This document shows, in pieces, positions 28,559 through 38,551 of a DNA stretch of 64,000 nucleotides; within the stretch, counting starts at the first letter, position 1; the number at the start of each line of letters is the position of its first letter. The stretch is from Bacteroidota bacterium (GTDB lineage: Bacteria > Bacteroidota > Bacteroidia > Bacteroidales > JAAAOM01). The stretch is from the NCBI GenBank assembly GCA_009908855.1, contig JAAAOM010000046.1, forward strand, positions 30,582 to 94,581, in the 5' to 3' direction. A program made the translations under genes and the position numbers. The notes under the pieces were generated by a model. It ran no database searches. It was not told the DNA's origin and saw nothing but the letters and a program-made list of their open reading frames with translations.

Positions 28559-29851
28559 ATGTATAAACAGCTAATAATACATATTTCATTTGTCGGGGTT
28601 ACCCTTTTTCTTGCCTTATCAGGTAAGAATCGTATGCATGACAATAAGGACATGACAACGGTACAATTCAAGGCGCCTGTTCAAAACACACATATACGGG
28701 AAGTTGCAAGTCGTTTTGAAACTTTCTTTTCATCACAGGTAGCTGAAAACACACCGGGGGCAGCGGTGGTAATTGTGAAAGACACCAATATAATTCTTTT
28801 AAAACCTTATGGTGTTAAGAAATTTGGGACCCATGATTCGGTGGATATTCGCACTTCTTTTCGGCTTGCCTCGGTATCAAAAGGATTTGCCGGAGTGCTT
28901 ACCGGTATAATGGTGGGGGATAGTGCTTTTGGTTTAAATGACAGGGTTACCAATTATCTTCCCGATTTGGTATTGAAAGACACCGCTTCCACTACTAAAC
29001 TGAACATTGAACATTTATTGACACATACAACCGGTCTTGTTCCGCATGCTTATGATAATTTAATTGAAGCCAATATATCACTCGATGATATTATTCCACG
29101 ACTGAATGAAGTAGATATTTGTTGCGAACCAGGGGCATACTATGGGTATCAGAATGTGGTTTTTAGTATTGTTGAAAAAGTTATGGAAGCATCTTATGGC
29201 AAGACTTATTGTGATCTGATACATGAAAAATTATTTCGGCCATTGGATATGCAACAGGCTTCATGTGATTACAATAATTTTATGAGCAATCCGAACAAAG
29301 CCGAACCACATTTAGGCAGAAGCGGGAACTGGAGAATGGTAGCCATTGAACCTGATTACTATCATGTATTGCCGGCTGCCGGTGTGAATGCAAGCGTTAG
29401 TGATTTGTCTAAATGGCTAATGGCCTTGTTGGGCAATCAATCTGATGTTATTGATCCTGAAGCATTGGAACTTGCCTTTGCGCCCCGCGTGAATACTCCT
29501 TTAAAGTATGCCTACACAAGACATTGGAAAAATATTGGCGAAAAACATTACGGATTGGGTTGGCGAATTTATAATTATTACAAGAAAAAAATAATTTACC
29601 ATGGAGGCTATGTCAAGGGCTATCGTGCCGAAATTGCCATTTGCCCGCAAGAGGATATTGGCATTGCCGTCATGACCAATGCACCTTGTCGACTGATTAA
29701 TCAGAGTATACCAACTTTTTTTGATATGTATTTTGATCATGAAGAAACAGCGTCAATAAAACGTTATGCTGGTGATACTTTCCGGGAACCGGATAAAATG
29801 GGAGATATATTGGAAAACCTGACACCATTCACGGATACAAGTAAGCGTTAA
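28559..29851 (+). CDS. serine hydrolase of the beta-lactamase family
   Basis: This is a 430-residue exported protein of the class C beta-lactamase/penicillin-binding-protein-like family. Residues about 5-21 form a signal peptide or anchor. The SxxK motif is SVSK (Ser105, Lys108), followed by LLTHTTGL, the YxN motif in GYQN, and a KTG-like HGGYVKG near residue 350. Relatives include D-aminopeptidases, esterases and cell-wall-related hydrolases; true beta-lactamase activity is not implied. It stands alone with no neighbour suggesting a substrate. It is complete and ends just before the degenerate 30-31 kb region. Confidence 0.88.
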   Translation: MYKQLIIHISFVGVTLFLALSGKNRMHDNKDMTTVQFKAPVQNTHIREVASRFETFFSSQVAENTPGAAVVIVKDTNIILLKPYGVKKFGTHDSVDIRTSFRLASVSKGFAGVLTGIMVGDSAFGLNDRVTNYLPDLVLKDTASTTKLNIEHLLTHTTGLVPHAYDNLIEANISLDDIIPRLNEVDICCEPGAYYGYQNVVFSIVEKVMEASYGKTYCDLIHEKLFRPLDMQQASCDYNNFMSNPNKAEPHLGRSGNWRMVAIEPDYYHVLPAAGVNASVSDLSKWLMALLGNQSDVIDPEALELAFAPRVNTPLKYAYTRHWKNIGEKHYGLGWRIYNYYKKKIIYHGGYVKGYRAEIAICPQEDIGIAVMTNAPCRLINQSIPTFFDMYFDHEETASIKRYAGDTFREPDKMGDILENLTPFTDTSKR

Positions 29852-29948
29852 TATTTCAACCGTAATAAATTAGATATAATCGCTCAATATGCTACATTAC
29901 CATAATATTTAACTGTTCGGTAGTAACCATATTCAATTATTATCGTAA

Positions 29949-30084
29949 TAGAATAAGAATTGTGAGACGCCAACATTAAATTTTTATGAAAAAGAAAGCA
30001 AGGAACACATCAAAGGTTTCCAAAATCAAGCATCGGGTTATAAAATTCCTGTTGATTTATCCAAAATTGTTACTACACTAAATT
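29949..30084 (+). pseudogene. possible C-terminal gene remnant
   Basis: After the stop at 29949-29951 this frame is open without a start codon and ends at TAA 30082-30084. It has protein-like composition (FYEKESKEHIKGFQNQASGY, then KIPVDLSKIVTTLNY). It may be the tail of a lost gene at the edge of the decayed region. I do not recognise the family. The remainder of 29852-30105 shows nothing. Confidence 0.2.
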
Positions 30085-30105
30085 ATTAAATCAATTTTCA
30101 TGTAG

Positions 30106-30618
30106 TTAATTATCTGTGATAATAGCATTCAAATATTCTTCAAGTTTGGTGTATCCCTGTTGGTTGCAATTATTGGAATCGAATTCACCCGGGTCGCAAT
30201 CAAATAAACCTTCATATTTATTCGGGATACCATCATTATCAGTGTCATCTGGCGAAATGCCCTGTTCAGGATCCGGATAACCCCCTGCATCTTCAGGTGA
30301 GTTTTTGTAACCTTCCGGTCCTTGGTTAAGCCTGTTGAATGCATCATTAACTATACGTGCATCAACTGTATCTCTAATTGGCCAACGGGCGCCTACTTCG
30401 TCTTTAATGCTATTTAACAAGTCCTGGGCCGGGATAATAACATTCCTGTCAGTAAATTCGGTAAATATGGGTTTTGAAACAATATCATCTTTACCGTCAG
30501 CAACCATTATAGTTTGATCTTTTGAGCCATCTGGATTAAGCTGATAAGAGAGATTACCCGACATATAAACATATCCTGAATCATGTTTAATTACGGGGGG
30601 GCTATCTATATTATTCAT
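30106..30618 (-). pseudogene. C-terminal fragment of a pectate lyase-like protein
   Basis: This is a 170-residue frame resembling only the end of a secreted polysaccharide lyase. It has VGARWPIRDTVDARIVNDAF, then GGYPDPEQG, a calcium-binding-type DTDNDGIPNKYE repeat and the final GYTKLEEYLNAI, the usual tail order in PL1-type pectate lyases. The catalytic beta-helix and signal peptide are missing. Its first codons overlap the end of the truncated transposase frame, so the fragment appears joined to an insertion-sequence remnant. It is probably not expressed as a functional enzyme. Confidence 0.65.
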
Positions 30619-30985
30619 TTGTGAATCTTAGAGGGAAGGTCAGGCGCGATATAACCAAATGCCTGAACATATCCTGATCAATTGCATTAAATCCAATATG
30701 ATCAAAGATTTTACCGAAGATTAGTTCCGGATCAACCGTACGAATATTTGAATTAGTAAGGATAGAGAAGGCTTCTTCAACTGCTTTATCTTTTTCAGTT
30801 ATAAATAATCTCTGGGGTTTAGAAAGAAAATCCTTTTCTTGTTCAGCCAACAACTTGAGTCGGTCAATTTCCTGCCGTGTTGTGGCAGAACCAAACGATT
30901 TCACAACCTTATACTGCCCTCTTGACTTACTAATTAACTGAATACTAATACTTCCGGAGGCATTCTTTTTTGATCTTACATACAT
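30611..30985 (-). pseudogene. truncated IS1634-family transposase (N-terminal part)
   Basis: This 124-residue frame matches the start of IS1634-family transposases: MYVRSKKNASGSISIQLISK, VVKSFGSA, and the characteristic IRTVDPELIFGKIFDHIGFN followed by FRHLVISRL. Full-length relatives have roughly 500-600 residues with a DDE catalytic domain, all of which is absent here. The frame stops after a few unrelated residues, exactly where the lyase fragment begins, so this is a deletion junction. It cannot be an active transposase. Confidence 0.8.
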
Positions 30986-30998
30986 GAGTTATTTTCTT

Positions 30999-31055
30999 GG
31001 GACACCCAAATTTACAATACATATACTGAATATCAAATACTTACATGGGTGTCCC
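30999..31055. repeat. inverted repeat GGGACACCCA next to the transposase remnant
   Basis: GGGACACCCA (30999-31008) and TGGGTGTCCC (31046-31055) are exact inverted copies separated by 37 bases, 14 bases upstream of the transposase start. They may be terminal or subterminal repeats of the original insertion sequence. A 29-codon frame (31062-31151, ending NVTVEKKSVGIVNVSFSSND) follows on the plus strand and may be the tail of a disrupted gene. Confidence 0.5.
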
Positions 31056-31258
31056 GTAAAAATGCGGAAAACAGGAAAAAATCAACTGAATGTAACGGTA
31101 GAAAAAAAATCAGTTGGAATTGTAAATGTCAGTTTCTCATCCAATGATTAGTTAGTGGTACGTGTGAAATTTATTGCATGATTTACACTTACATCAATAC
31201 TATCGTTTCCCGGTTTCTGTTTCTGCTTCTTTTGTATATCTACCTATCATTCCATCAA

Positions 31259-31975
31259 TTAGTTTCGGAAAGAAACTTTTTTCAATAATGGTTTTTTTAG
31301 TATTTCCACGAGATAAGCCGAGAAGCTAATTTTTTCATTCACCACAACAGGTCCTTTTACAAAATATAAAAGTCCGTAAGTAAATACCTGGAACATACCA
31401 AACAGTGCTGAAAATAGTAATATATGCCTTAACATATAGGGATCGTTAATGGCTACCCAAAATTCATGAATCAACCGGAATGGTTGAGTAAAAACCTCCC
31501 AACTGTTCCATCTGAAGAAGCGCCCGACATAAATACCAAGTCCGCTTAAACCAGTCATACCAAATATAACAAACCATGATACGCGGCCGGTGAAAAAACG
31601 AACCAGCAGAGCATGTATATTGTAAATGGAAAATAGACCGAATAACAACCCTGAAAGGCTGAATGAGAAGATCAGCAAGATGTCGTACCATAATATAGTC
31701 CCCGGATCATTCAAATGAATAAAATCGGTAATGATATAGGCCGAATTGGGCAGAAAAAGAATCCACAAAAAGGCTGTGCCAATCATAAGTCCATTTTTCT
31801 GCTCATAATACCTGACGGCCTGTTTGGAAAATATGTAGGGCAACCAAGCCAACAATAAGTTCCAGATTAAATAGGCATGTGTTAAATCCAGGGTATAAAT
31901 AATCCTTGCCATTACCATTAATACTGAAAATAGGGCCAGGGCGTATAATAGTCTTCTCTCTTTATCGGCCATCAC
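31259..31975 (-). CDS. DUF1361 integral membrane protein
   Basis: This 238-residue membrane protein has about six to seven hydrophobic segments. The DUF1361 signature is FLWILFLPNSAYIITDFIHL near residues 68-87. Function is unknown in this family. It is on the same strand as mutS but separated from it by about 175 bases, so joint transcription is uncertain. There is no signal for a substrate or enzyme activity. The start may be either of two adjacent ATG codons. Confidence 0.87.
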   Translation of the reverse strand: MMADKERRLLYALALFSVLMVMARIIYTLDLTHAYLIWNLLLAWLPYIFSKQAVRYYEQKNGLMIGTAFLWILFLPNSAYIITDFIHLNDPGTILWYDILLIFSFSLSGLLFGLFSIYNIHALLVRFFTGRVSWFVIFGMTGLSGLGIYVGRFFRWNSWEVFTQPFRLIHEFWVAINDPYMLRHILLFSALFGMFQVFTYGLLYFVKGPVVVNEKISFSAYLVEILKKPLLKKVSFRN

Positions 31976-32150
31976 TATATAACTGCATTTTTTGTTGGTT
32001 TATTAAAATCGTTGCTTCATAAACGCAAAGAACTTTATTTATTGGGATATGTGCTATAAAAAAATGTTAATTCTCGAATAAATTACATGAATGGAGTATA
32101 TCTATAAAGTAATGGAGGATAGTAAGAAAGGAAAATCAACGCTCCATATT

Positions 32151-34772
32151 CTAATCTTTCATGCCTACCAGTCTTTTAATTTCATTCAGCTTATTGAGGG
32201 CATCAACCGGTGTTAAGTTATTCACGTCCAGCTTAACGATTTCGTCACGTATCTGTTTGAGCACCGGGTCATCGAGTTGGAAAAAGCTTAACTGAAAACC
32301 TTCTCTTTTTTCTGCCAGGTTACCAATGGGTTTTGATAGTTGCTGTCCCTGTCTGGAATTTTCAAGCTCACTCAGTACTTCATTGGCACGTGCCACCACA
32401 CTTTTGGGCATACCAGCCATACGTGCAACATGAATTCCAAAACTATGCTCACTGCCACCGGGTGTGAGTTTACGCAGAAAAATAATTTTGTCTTCCAGTT
32501 CTTTTATGGTAACATTAAAGTTTTTGACCCGGGGGTATTGACTTTGCATTTCATTCAGTTCGTGGTAATGGGTGGCAAAAAGTGTTTTTGCTTTGGCGGA
32601 GGGGTGTTCATGTATATATTCAACCATTGCCCAGGCAATGGAGATACCGTCGTAAGTGCTGGTGCCCCGGCCAATTTCATCGAGCAAAACCAGGCTGCGG
32701 TTTGATAGATTATTAAGTATACTGGCTGCTTCATGCATTTCCACCATAAAGGTAGACTCACCCAGCGAAATATTATCGGAAGCACCTACACGTGTAAATA
32801 TTTTATCAACCCATCCAATACTGGCCGTTTCAGCTGGTACAAAGGAACCCGTTTGGGCCATTAACACAATTAGTGCTGTTTGGCGTAACAAGGCTGATTT
32901 ACCAGCCATATTCGGACCGGTTATGATAATTACCTGCTGGTTTACATTGTCCAGCATTACGTCATTTGGCACATACGGCTGATCGAGCGGCAATTGTTTT
33001 TCGATCACCGGATGTCGGCCTTGTTTAATATTTATTTGATCCGATTCATTGATGTCGGGTCGTATGTATTTATTTTCCAGTGCTATCTTTGCAAAAGACA
33101 GCAAACAATCGATCTTGGCCAGAAGCGAAGCGTTTAACTGGATGGCTTGCAGGAAATCAAAAAGGCTCAATACCAGATCGTTGAACAATCGTGTTTCCAA
33201 TTGCAAAATTTTTTCTTCGGCTCCCAGAATTTTGGCTTCATATTCTTTTAACTCCTCGGTAATATATCTTTCAGCGCTCACCAGGGTTTGTTTCCGAATC
33301 CACTCATTCGGTACTTTGTCTTTATGGGTATTACGTACCTCAATGTAGTATCCAAATACATTGTTATAGCTCACCTTTAATGAGGGAATACCGGTTTTTT
33401 CTGATTCACGTTGTTGCAATTCAATAAGGTAATCTTTTCCGGTATGAAAAACATTTCTTAGGTCGTCCAATTCATTGTTAACACCCTGTGCAATTACATT
33501 TCCTTTTTGCAATTGTGCCGGCGGGTCGGGCATAATTTCTTTCTCCATGCGATGGCGGGCAGTTTCACAACTATTCAGTTGTTCGCCAATTCTTTGCAAT
33601 GCAGGAATGGTTGATTGTTCGCATAGTTGTTTGATGGGTTTTATGGCATTCAATGCATTTTTCAGTTGGATAATTTCCCTCGGGGTTACCCGATTAATAG
33701 CTATTTTGGAAACCAACCGTTCCAAATCACCTACCTGTCCGATGTGCCCTTCCAACTCATTGCGCATATCCGGGTTTTTCATAAAACTTTCTACCACATC
33801 CAGTCTTTCCTGAATGGGTTGGATATTTTTCAGAGGTAGTGCAATCCATCTTTTAAGCAGGCGCGATCCCATGGGAGATACTGTTTTATCCAATACATCA
33901 ACCAGGGTTTTTGCCCCTTCATTCAGCGAATGGAATAACTCCAGGTTACGGATCGTAAATTTATCGAGCCATACGTAATTATCTTCTTCAATGCGTGATA
34001 GATTGGCAATGTGGCTTAAATGATGGTGCTGTGTAATGTCAAGGTAGTGTAATATGGCGCCGGAGGCAACAATACCCAATTGCAGGCCGCTCACACCAAA
34101 TCCTTTCAAAGTGCTGGTTCGGAATTGTTTGAGCAAACGGTCGTTGGCTGATTCTTCTGTAAACACCCAGTCTTCTAATGGATAACAATAATATTTACTT
34201 CCGAATAACTCCTCGAATCTTTTAAGTTTACTCCTTTCTACCAGCACTTCTTTCGGGGCGAAACTATTGATGAGCTTGTCCAGGTAGTCGAAATTACCTT
34301 CGGCTGTCAGGAATTCGCCGGTTGAGATATCCAAAAACGATATGCCACCCCTGTTATTGGCCAGGTGTATACCAGCCAGGAAATTATTTTCATTGTGTTC
34401 CAGCACATTGTCATTGAAGGAAACACCTGGTGTTACCAGTTCGGTAATACCGCGTTTTACAATCTTTTTGGTCATTTTAGGGTCTTCCAGTTGTTCGCAT
34501 ATAGCTACCCGCTGTCCGGCCCTGACCAGTTTAGGTAAATAATTGTCTAATGCATGGTACGGAAAACCGGCCAGATCGATGTAGGAAGCCGACCCATTGG
34601 CGCGTTTGGTAAGTGTTATGCCCAGTATTTCAGAGGATTTAACAGCGTCCTGATCAAATGTTTCATAAAAGTCACCTACGCGAAACAACAGAATGGCATC
34701 AGGATGCTCTTCCTTGATGGCATAGTACTGTTTCATTAAAGGTGTTTCTACTGCTTTTGCTGTCTTACTCAA
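32151..34772 (-). CDS. mutS: DNA mismatch repair protein MutS
   Basis: MutS recognises base mismatches and small loops and starts repair with MutL. The 873-residue protein is full length. The N-terminal mismatch-binding domain has the [10 protein letters not shown] motif (Phe and Glu of the F-x-E wedge) near residues 25-34. The connector, lever and clamp domains follow. The ATPase domain has Walker [15 protein letters not shown], Walker [16 protein letters not shown] and the ATHYHEL switch. A C-terminal dimerisation helix-turn-helix region is present. mutL is not in the window. It is transcribed alone. Confidence 0.97.
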   Translation of the reverse strand: MSKTAKAVETPLMKQYYAIKEEHPDAILLFRVGDFYETFDQDAVKSSEILGITLTKRANGSASYIDLAGFPYHALDNYLPKLVRAGQRVAICEQLEDPKMTKKIVKRGITELVTPGVSFNDNVLEHNENNFLAGIHLANNRGGISFLDISTGEFLTAEGNFDYLDKLINSFAPKEVLVERSKLKRFEELFGSKYYCYPLEDWVFTEESANDRLLKQFRTSTLKGFGVSGLQLGIVASGAILHYLDITQHHHLSHIANLSRIEEDNYVWLDKFTIRNLELFHSLNEGAKTLVDVLDKTVSPMGSRLLKRWIALPLKNIQPIQERLDVVESFMKNPDMRNELEGHIGQVGDLERLVSKIAINRVTPREIIQLKNALNAIKPIKQLCEQSTIPALQRIGEQLNSCETARHRMEKEIMPDPPAQLQKGNVIAQGVNNELDDLRNVFHTGKDYLIELQQRESEKTGIPSLKVSYNNVFGYYIEVRNTHKDKVPNEWIRKQTLVSAERYITEELKEYEAKILGAEEKILQLETRLFNDLVLSLFDFLQAIQLNASLLAKIDCLLSFAKIALENKYIRPDINESDQINIKQGRHPVIEKQLPLDQPYVPNDVMLDNVNQQVIIITGPNMAGKSALLRQTALIVLMAQTGSFVPAETASIGWVDKIFTRVGASDNISLGESTFMVEMHEAASILNNLSNRSLVLLDEIGRGTSTYDGISIAWAMVEYIHEHPSAKAKTLFATHYHELNEMQSQYPRVKNFNVTIKELEDKIIFLRKLTPGGSEHSFGIHVARMAGMPKSVVARANEVLSELENSRQGQQLSKPIGNLAEKREGFQLSFFQLDDPVLKQIRDEIVKLDVNNLTPVDALNKLNEIKRLVGMKD

Positions 34773-34789
34773 CGCTTTTTTTAAGGCAC

Positions 34790-34819
34790 CAAATTACGGC
34801 AAACATTGCTTATAACAAA
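34790..34819 (-). promoter_or_regulatory. possible mutS promoter
   Basis: On the minus strand, TTTG (34816-34819), a 19-base spacer and TAATTTG (34790-34796) approximate the Bacteroidota promoter, with the -7 element one base short. It lies about 18 bases before the mutS start. Confidence 0.35.
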
Positions 34820-35134
34820 AGTGTTGGCGATGTTATTATGAACAAGTAATTAAGATTCATAAAATTTATGGTAAGGATTCATCTGTTTTGTTGCATAAAA
34901 AATGTTTTTTTATGAATTTTAGTTATTCCTTGCAAATGATAAATATTAATCGTATAAAAAGTTAAACCATTATTTAAAAGTAACCGTAAAACAGGAATAA
35001 ATGAGTTGAGAAGTGTGTAATTTATTTTGCCGGGCAAAAATTTATAAAATGCCTCATTTTCTCTTATCAATTAAGGGAAATGAATAAATAATATTATTAA
35101 CATTGCAGAAACCAACATTTATGAGAGATGTATC
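34820..35134. other. AT-rich intergenic stretch
   Basis: This stretch lies between the divergent mutS and small acidic protein genes. It is AT-rich, with no recognisable gene, RNA, strong hairpin or clear TAnnTTTG element for the downstream plus-strand gene. Confidence 0.5.
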
Positions 35135-35440
35135 ATGGAAAAGAGGAGAATTATTACTAGTTACGAAAAATTGAGCCCCGAGCTAAAGAGAATGTTGCTG
35201 CAGAAATATCCGGATGGATATATCGACTATGTACGCAAAATCGACAAGCCGGGCGGAGACTATTTTTATGCCTTTAATTTAGATACTGAAGACACAAATT
35301 ACCTGGTTAAGGTGCATGTCAAAATCGATGAAAACCTCGATGATTTAGAAGATGATTCTAATTACGAAGCATCTGAGAAAGACAATGAAGAAGCATCAAA
35401 CATGGTGGAGTTTGATGAGAATGAATCGTATGACGATTAA
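35135..35440 (+). CDS. small acidic conserved-looking protein
   Basis: This is a 101-residue cytoplasmic protein. Residues 1-72 look folded (SYEKLSPELKRMLLQKYPDG and NYLVKVHVKID). Residues about 73-101 are a strongly acidic, probably disordered tail rich in Asp, Glu, Asn and Ser. I do not recognise a named domain; similar small proteins with this N-terminal pattern occur in Bacteroidota, from general knowledge. The gene is divergent from mutS and convergent with trmN6, so the context gives no functional clue. Confidence 0.7.
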   Translation: MEKRRIITSYEKLSPELKRMLLQKYPDGYIDYVRKIDKPGGDYFYAFNLDTEDTNYLVKVHVKIDENLDDLEDDSNYEASEKDNEEASNMVEFDENESYDD

Positions 35441-35465
35441 AATACCCCGTTAAGCGTTGTTATCA

Positions 35466-36182
35466 TTAGAAATATAAATAAAACTGCCGGGTGAGTTCCT
35501 TATAATCACTCGTAAAATCCCCTGTGCGCGCGGAAGTAATGGTTAATGTATCGCTGTGACGTTTTTCCTGATTTCTGCTAAACTCCATGACCAATCGGTT
35601 TACATTTTTATAAGTTCCGGGTTTGACATGTAACTCCCGGTTTAGATAAAAACCATTTCGATTTGCGGTTTCGATAAATTGTTGTGCTACCTGTACGGGG
35701 TAAATAAGGGCCAGTTTACCTTGCTCATTAAGCAGTTTACGGGCGGTTATTAATATATCAGTATAGTTCAGATGCTCATCGTGCCGTGCAATAGACTGAT
35801 CGGTATGCGGATTTTTTAAACTTTTCGAGAAAAATGGTGGATTGCTGATGATCAAATCATATAATTGGCCGGTATAGCTATTACAATACGCCTGGATCGA
35901 ACATAAGTGCATTTTAAACCGATCGGGCCAGGGGCAATTTTTGATATTTTCCACGGCCTGTTCAAAAGCAGGCTGGTTTATCTCAACAGCATCAATAAAT
36001 GTACCGCATCGCTGTACCAACATAAGTGATAATAGCCCGGTTCCTGTGCCAATATCCAGGGTTCTGTTAACACCGTTACAATCCACCCATGCTCCCAAAA
36101 TAACACCATCGGTTCCCACCTTAAAGGGGGATCGGTTTTGTTGAATGGTAAATTCTTTGAAACGAAAATAGTTATTTGGCAT
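35466..36182 (-). CDS. trmN6: tRNA1(Val) (adenine(37)-N6)-methyltransferase family
   Basis: This 238-residue SAM-dependent methyltransferase of the TrmN6/YfiC family methylates A37 of tRNA1-Val in E. coli. The N-terminus FRFKEFTIQQNRSPFKVGTDGVILGAW is characteristic. Motif I is LDIGTGTGLLSLML and the catalytic motif IV is ISNPPFF, marking an N6-adenine enzyme. The exact tRNA target here is inferred from the family. It starts 27 bases after glgX on the same strand and may share its transcript, although the functions are unrelated. Confidence 0.9.
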   Translation of the reverse strand: MPNNYFRFKEFTIQQNRSPFKVGTDGVILGAWVDCNGVNRTLDIGTGTGLLSLMLVQRCGTFIDAVEINQPAFEQAVENIKNCPWPDRFKMHLCSIQAYCNSYTGQLYDLIISNPPFFSKSLKNPHTDQSIARHDEHLNYTDILITARKLLNEQGKLALIYPVQVAQQFIETANRNGFYLNRELHVKPGTYKNVNRLVMEFSRNQEKRHSDTLTITSARTGDFTSDYKELTRQFYLYF

Positions 36183-36209
36183 TTTTAGTAAAGCAGCATT
36201 CTTAATCTG

Positions 36210-38354
36210 TTAAGAACTTATGTTTCTCAATAACACCAGCGATCGGCCACTCATTTCATACACATAGCGTACATTGGGTATTTCTTTATTTACACGATTG
36301 TTGCAGGTATCTATCAGCACTTCCCAGTCCAGCTCTACCTCTTCGTGAGGGAGTGTAAAATGCAGCGGTTCCCAATAACTATTTACAAGTAACAACAGGA
36401 TGTCATCCTGAATGGGTTCGCCCCATTCATTTACTTCGGTAATAAGTTTACCATTTAGCAGCATGCCCATACAACGGATAAAACTGCTGTTCCATTCCTG
36501 TTCGGTCATATCGGTTCCGTCGGTATTAAGCCAGCGAATATCCCTAATTTCCTTGCCATGTATTTTCCGACCCTTAAAGTATCGGCGTTTATGCATGGCT
36601 GGTTGGTTTTTTCGGATGTCAATAACTTTGCTTGTGAAATCAAACAGGTTTTTCTCTCTTTGATTCCAATCCCAATTCATCCAGGCAATTTCATTATCCT
36701 GACAATAAGCATTGTTATTACCCATTTGGGTTCGGCCATATTCATCGCCATGACTGATCATGGGAACACCCTGGCTGAACATCAGGGAAGCCAGGAAGTT
36801 GCGTTTGCGCTGTTCACGCAGGTCAATAATATCCTTGTCATCGGTTGGCCCTTCCACTCCCGAATTCCAGCTATTGTTATGAGATTCGCCATCGTTATTA
36901 TCTTCTCCATTGTCGATATTGTGTTTTTCGTTATAGCTTACCAGATCGTGTAAAGTAAAACCATCATGGCAGGTTACAAAATTGATGCTTGAGGAGGGCA
37001 GCCGCCCATTATCCTCATATAAATCGCTACTGCCTGATAATCGGTAAGCCAGCTCCATCACCTGACTTTCGTCTCCACGCCAGAATTTACGGAGGCTATC
37101 GCGGTATTTGCCATTCCACTCCGCCCATTGAACCGGGAAATTTCCAACCTGATATCCGCCTTCTCCCAGATCCCAGGGTTCAGCTATTAATTTTCGTTGT
37201 GAGATGATGGGGTCCTGATGGATGGTATCTAAAAAGGTGGATAATTTTCCCACATCATACAGCCCACGGGCAAGTGTGGAAGCAAGGTCGAAACGAAAAC
37301 CATCAACCTGCATTTCCACCGCCCAATATCGCAGGCTGTCCATGACCATTTGCAATGTGCGGGAGCTGAGCATATTGAGCGTATTACCGGTGCCGGTGTA
37401 ATCCATATAAAAGCGCTGGTTTTTCTCGCTTAACCGGTAATAATTCTGGTTGTCAATGCCCCTGAAGCTGAGTGTCGGTCCTAAATGGTCGCCTTCACCG
37501 GTATGATTGTACACCACATCTAAAATAACTTCAATGCCTTCGCGGTGATAGGCTTTTACCATTTCTTTGAATTCATTCACCTGTTCTCCGTTCATACCCG
37601 ATGAGCTGTACTCGGCATGCGGCGCAAAAAAGCCAATTGAATTATAGCCCCAGTAATTATCAAGTCCTTTATCCAGCAGGAATTTATTATGAACAAAATG
37701 ATGTACGGGCATAAGCTCAATGGCTGTAACCCCTAATTTTTTGAAATAATCGATGATAACCGGGGAAGCCATTGCCTTGTATGAGCCTCTTTCGTTTTCA
37801 GGAATATCAGGATGCCTTGCAGTGAATCCTTTTACATGCAACTCATAAATTACGGTATTGTGCATGGGTGTGTCGGGTTGCTCAACCCCTTCCCAGTCAA
37901 AAGCGGTATCGATCACCACGCTTTTGTTTATTTGATCAACATTATTTTGTACGTCTTTTTTCAGATCGGCTTTTTTGCCACCGGTACCCATTTCATATCC
38001 AAACATTTTGTCTTTAATATCCGTGCGTCCGCTAATGGCCTTCGCATAAGGATCGATCAACAGTTTATGCGGGTTAAAGCGCATACCATCATTGGGGCGG
38101 TACCTCCCGTAAACCCTGTACCCGTATAACTGGCCCGGCTTTACGTCGGGCAGGTACACATGCCATACATAATCGGTTACTTCACCCATCTCAATCTGTG
38201 TGTACTCTTCTTTGTCATCCTGTGAATGAAAGAAACACAATTTAACCCCGGTGGCATATTCACTAAATAAAGCAAAATTTACTCCTTTTCCGTCCCATGT
38301 TGCTCCTAACGGGTATGGTTTACCCGGCCAAATTCTTCCCTGATACTTTTCCAT
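36210..38354 (-). CDS. glgX: glycogen debranching enzyme GlgX
   Basis: This 714-residue GH13 isoamylase-type enzyme hydrolyses alpha-1,6 branches, usually of phosphorylase-limit glycogen. An N-terminal CBM48-like domain (PYPLGATWDGKGVNFALFSEYA) precedes the barrel. Catalytic motifs are VVYNHTGEGD, VDGFRFDLASTLARG (nucleophile Asp), LIAEPWDLGEGGYQVGNFP (acid/base Glu) and VTCHDGFTLHDLVSYNEKHN (third Asp). The NNDGESHNNSWNSG insert is typical of GlgX. It is divergent from the trehalose/glucan genes that start 197 bases away and is functionally part of that island. Confidence 0.95.
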   Translation of the reverse strand: MEKYQGRIWPGKPYPLGATWDGKGVNFALFSEYATGVKLCFFHSQDDKEEYTQIEMGEVTDYVWHVYLPDVKPGQLYGYRVYGRYRPNDGMRFNPHKLLIDPYAKAISGRTDIKDKMFGYEMGTGGKKADLKKDVQNNVDQINKSVVIDTAFDWEGVEQPDTPMHNTVIYELHVKGFTARHPDIPENERGSYKAMASPVIIDYFKKLGVTAIELMPVHHFVHNKFLLDKGLDNYWGYNSIGFFAPHAEYSSSGMNGEQVNEFKEMVKAYHREGIEVILDVVYNHTGEGDHLGPTLSFRGIDNQNYYRLSEKNQRFYMDYTGTGNTLNMLSSRTLQMVMDSLRYWAVEMQVDGFRFDLASTLARGLYDVGKLSTFLDTIHQDPIISQRKLIAEPWDLGEGGYQVGNFPVQWAEWNGKYRDSLRKFWRGDESQVMELAYRLSGSSDLYEDNGRLPSSSINFVTCHDGFTLHDLVSYNEKHNIDNGEDNNDGESHNNSWNSGVEGPTDDKDIIDLREQRKRNFLASLMFSQGVPMISHGDEYGRTQMGNNNAYCQDNEIAWMNWDWNQREKNLFDFTSKVIDIRKNQPAMHKRRYFKGRKIHGKEIRDIRWLNTDGTDMTEQEWNSSFIRCMGMLLNGKLITEVNEWGEPIQDDILLLLVNSYWEPLHFTLPHEEVELDWEVLIDTCNNRVNKEIPNVRYVYEMSGRSLVLLRNISS

Positions 38355-38551
38355 ATAACTAATTCATTGTGTTACTAAATTACACTATTTATAAATACCA
38401 TACTGCTGCCATATTACAATTTAATGGTTGGCAGAATTTATCAATTTTACAGAACTTTTTGAGTCAGTACGCATTACTATAGATGACAAGTAAAGTTACT
38501 GCTTGTTCATATTTTGTATTAAGGTGGAACACATTATTGGACCGAATGATT

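Noticed and set aside
34879..35070. 63-codon minus-strand frame between mutS and the small acidic protein gene
   Set aside because: AT-rich sequence with no start context or family resemblance.
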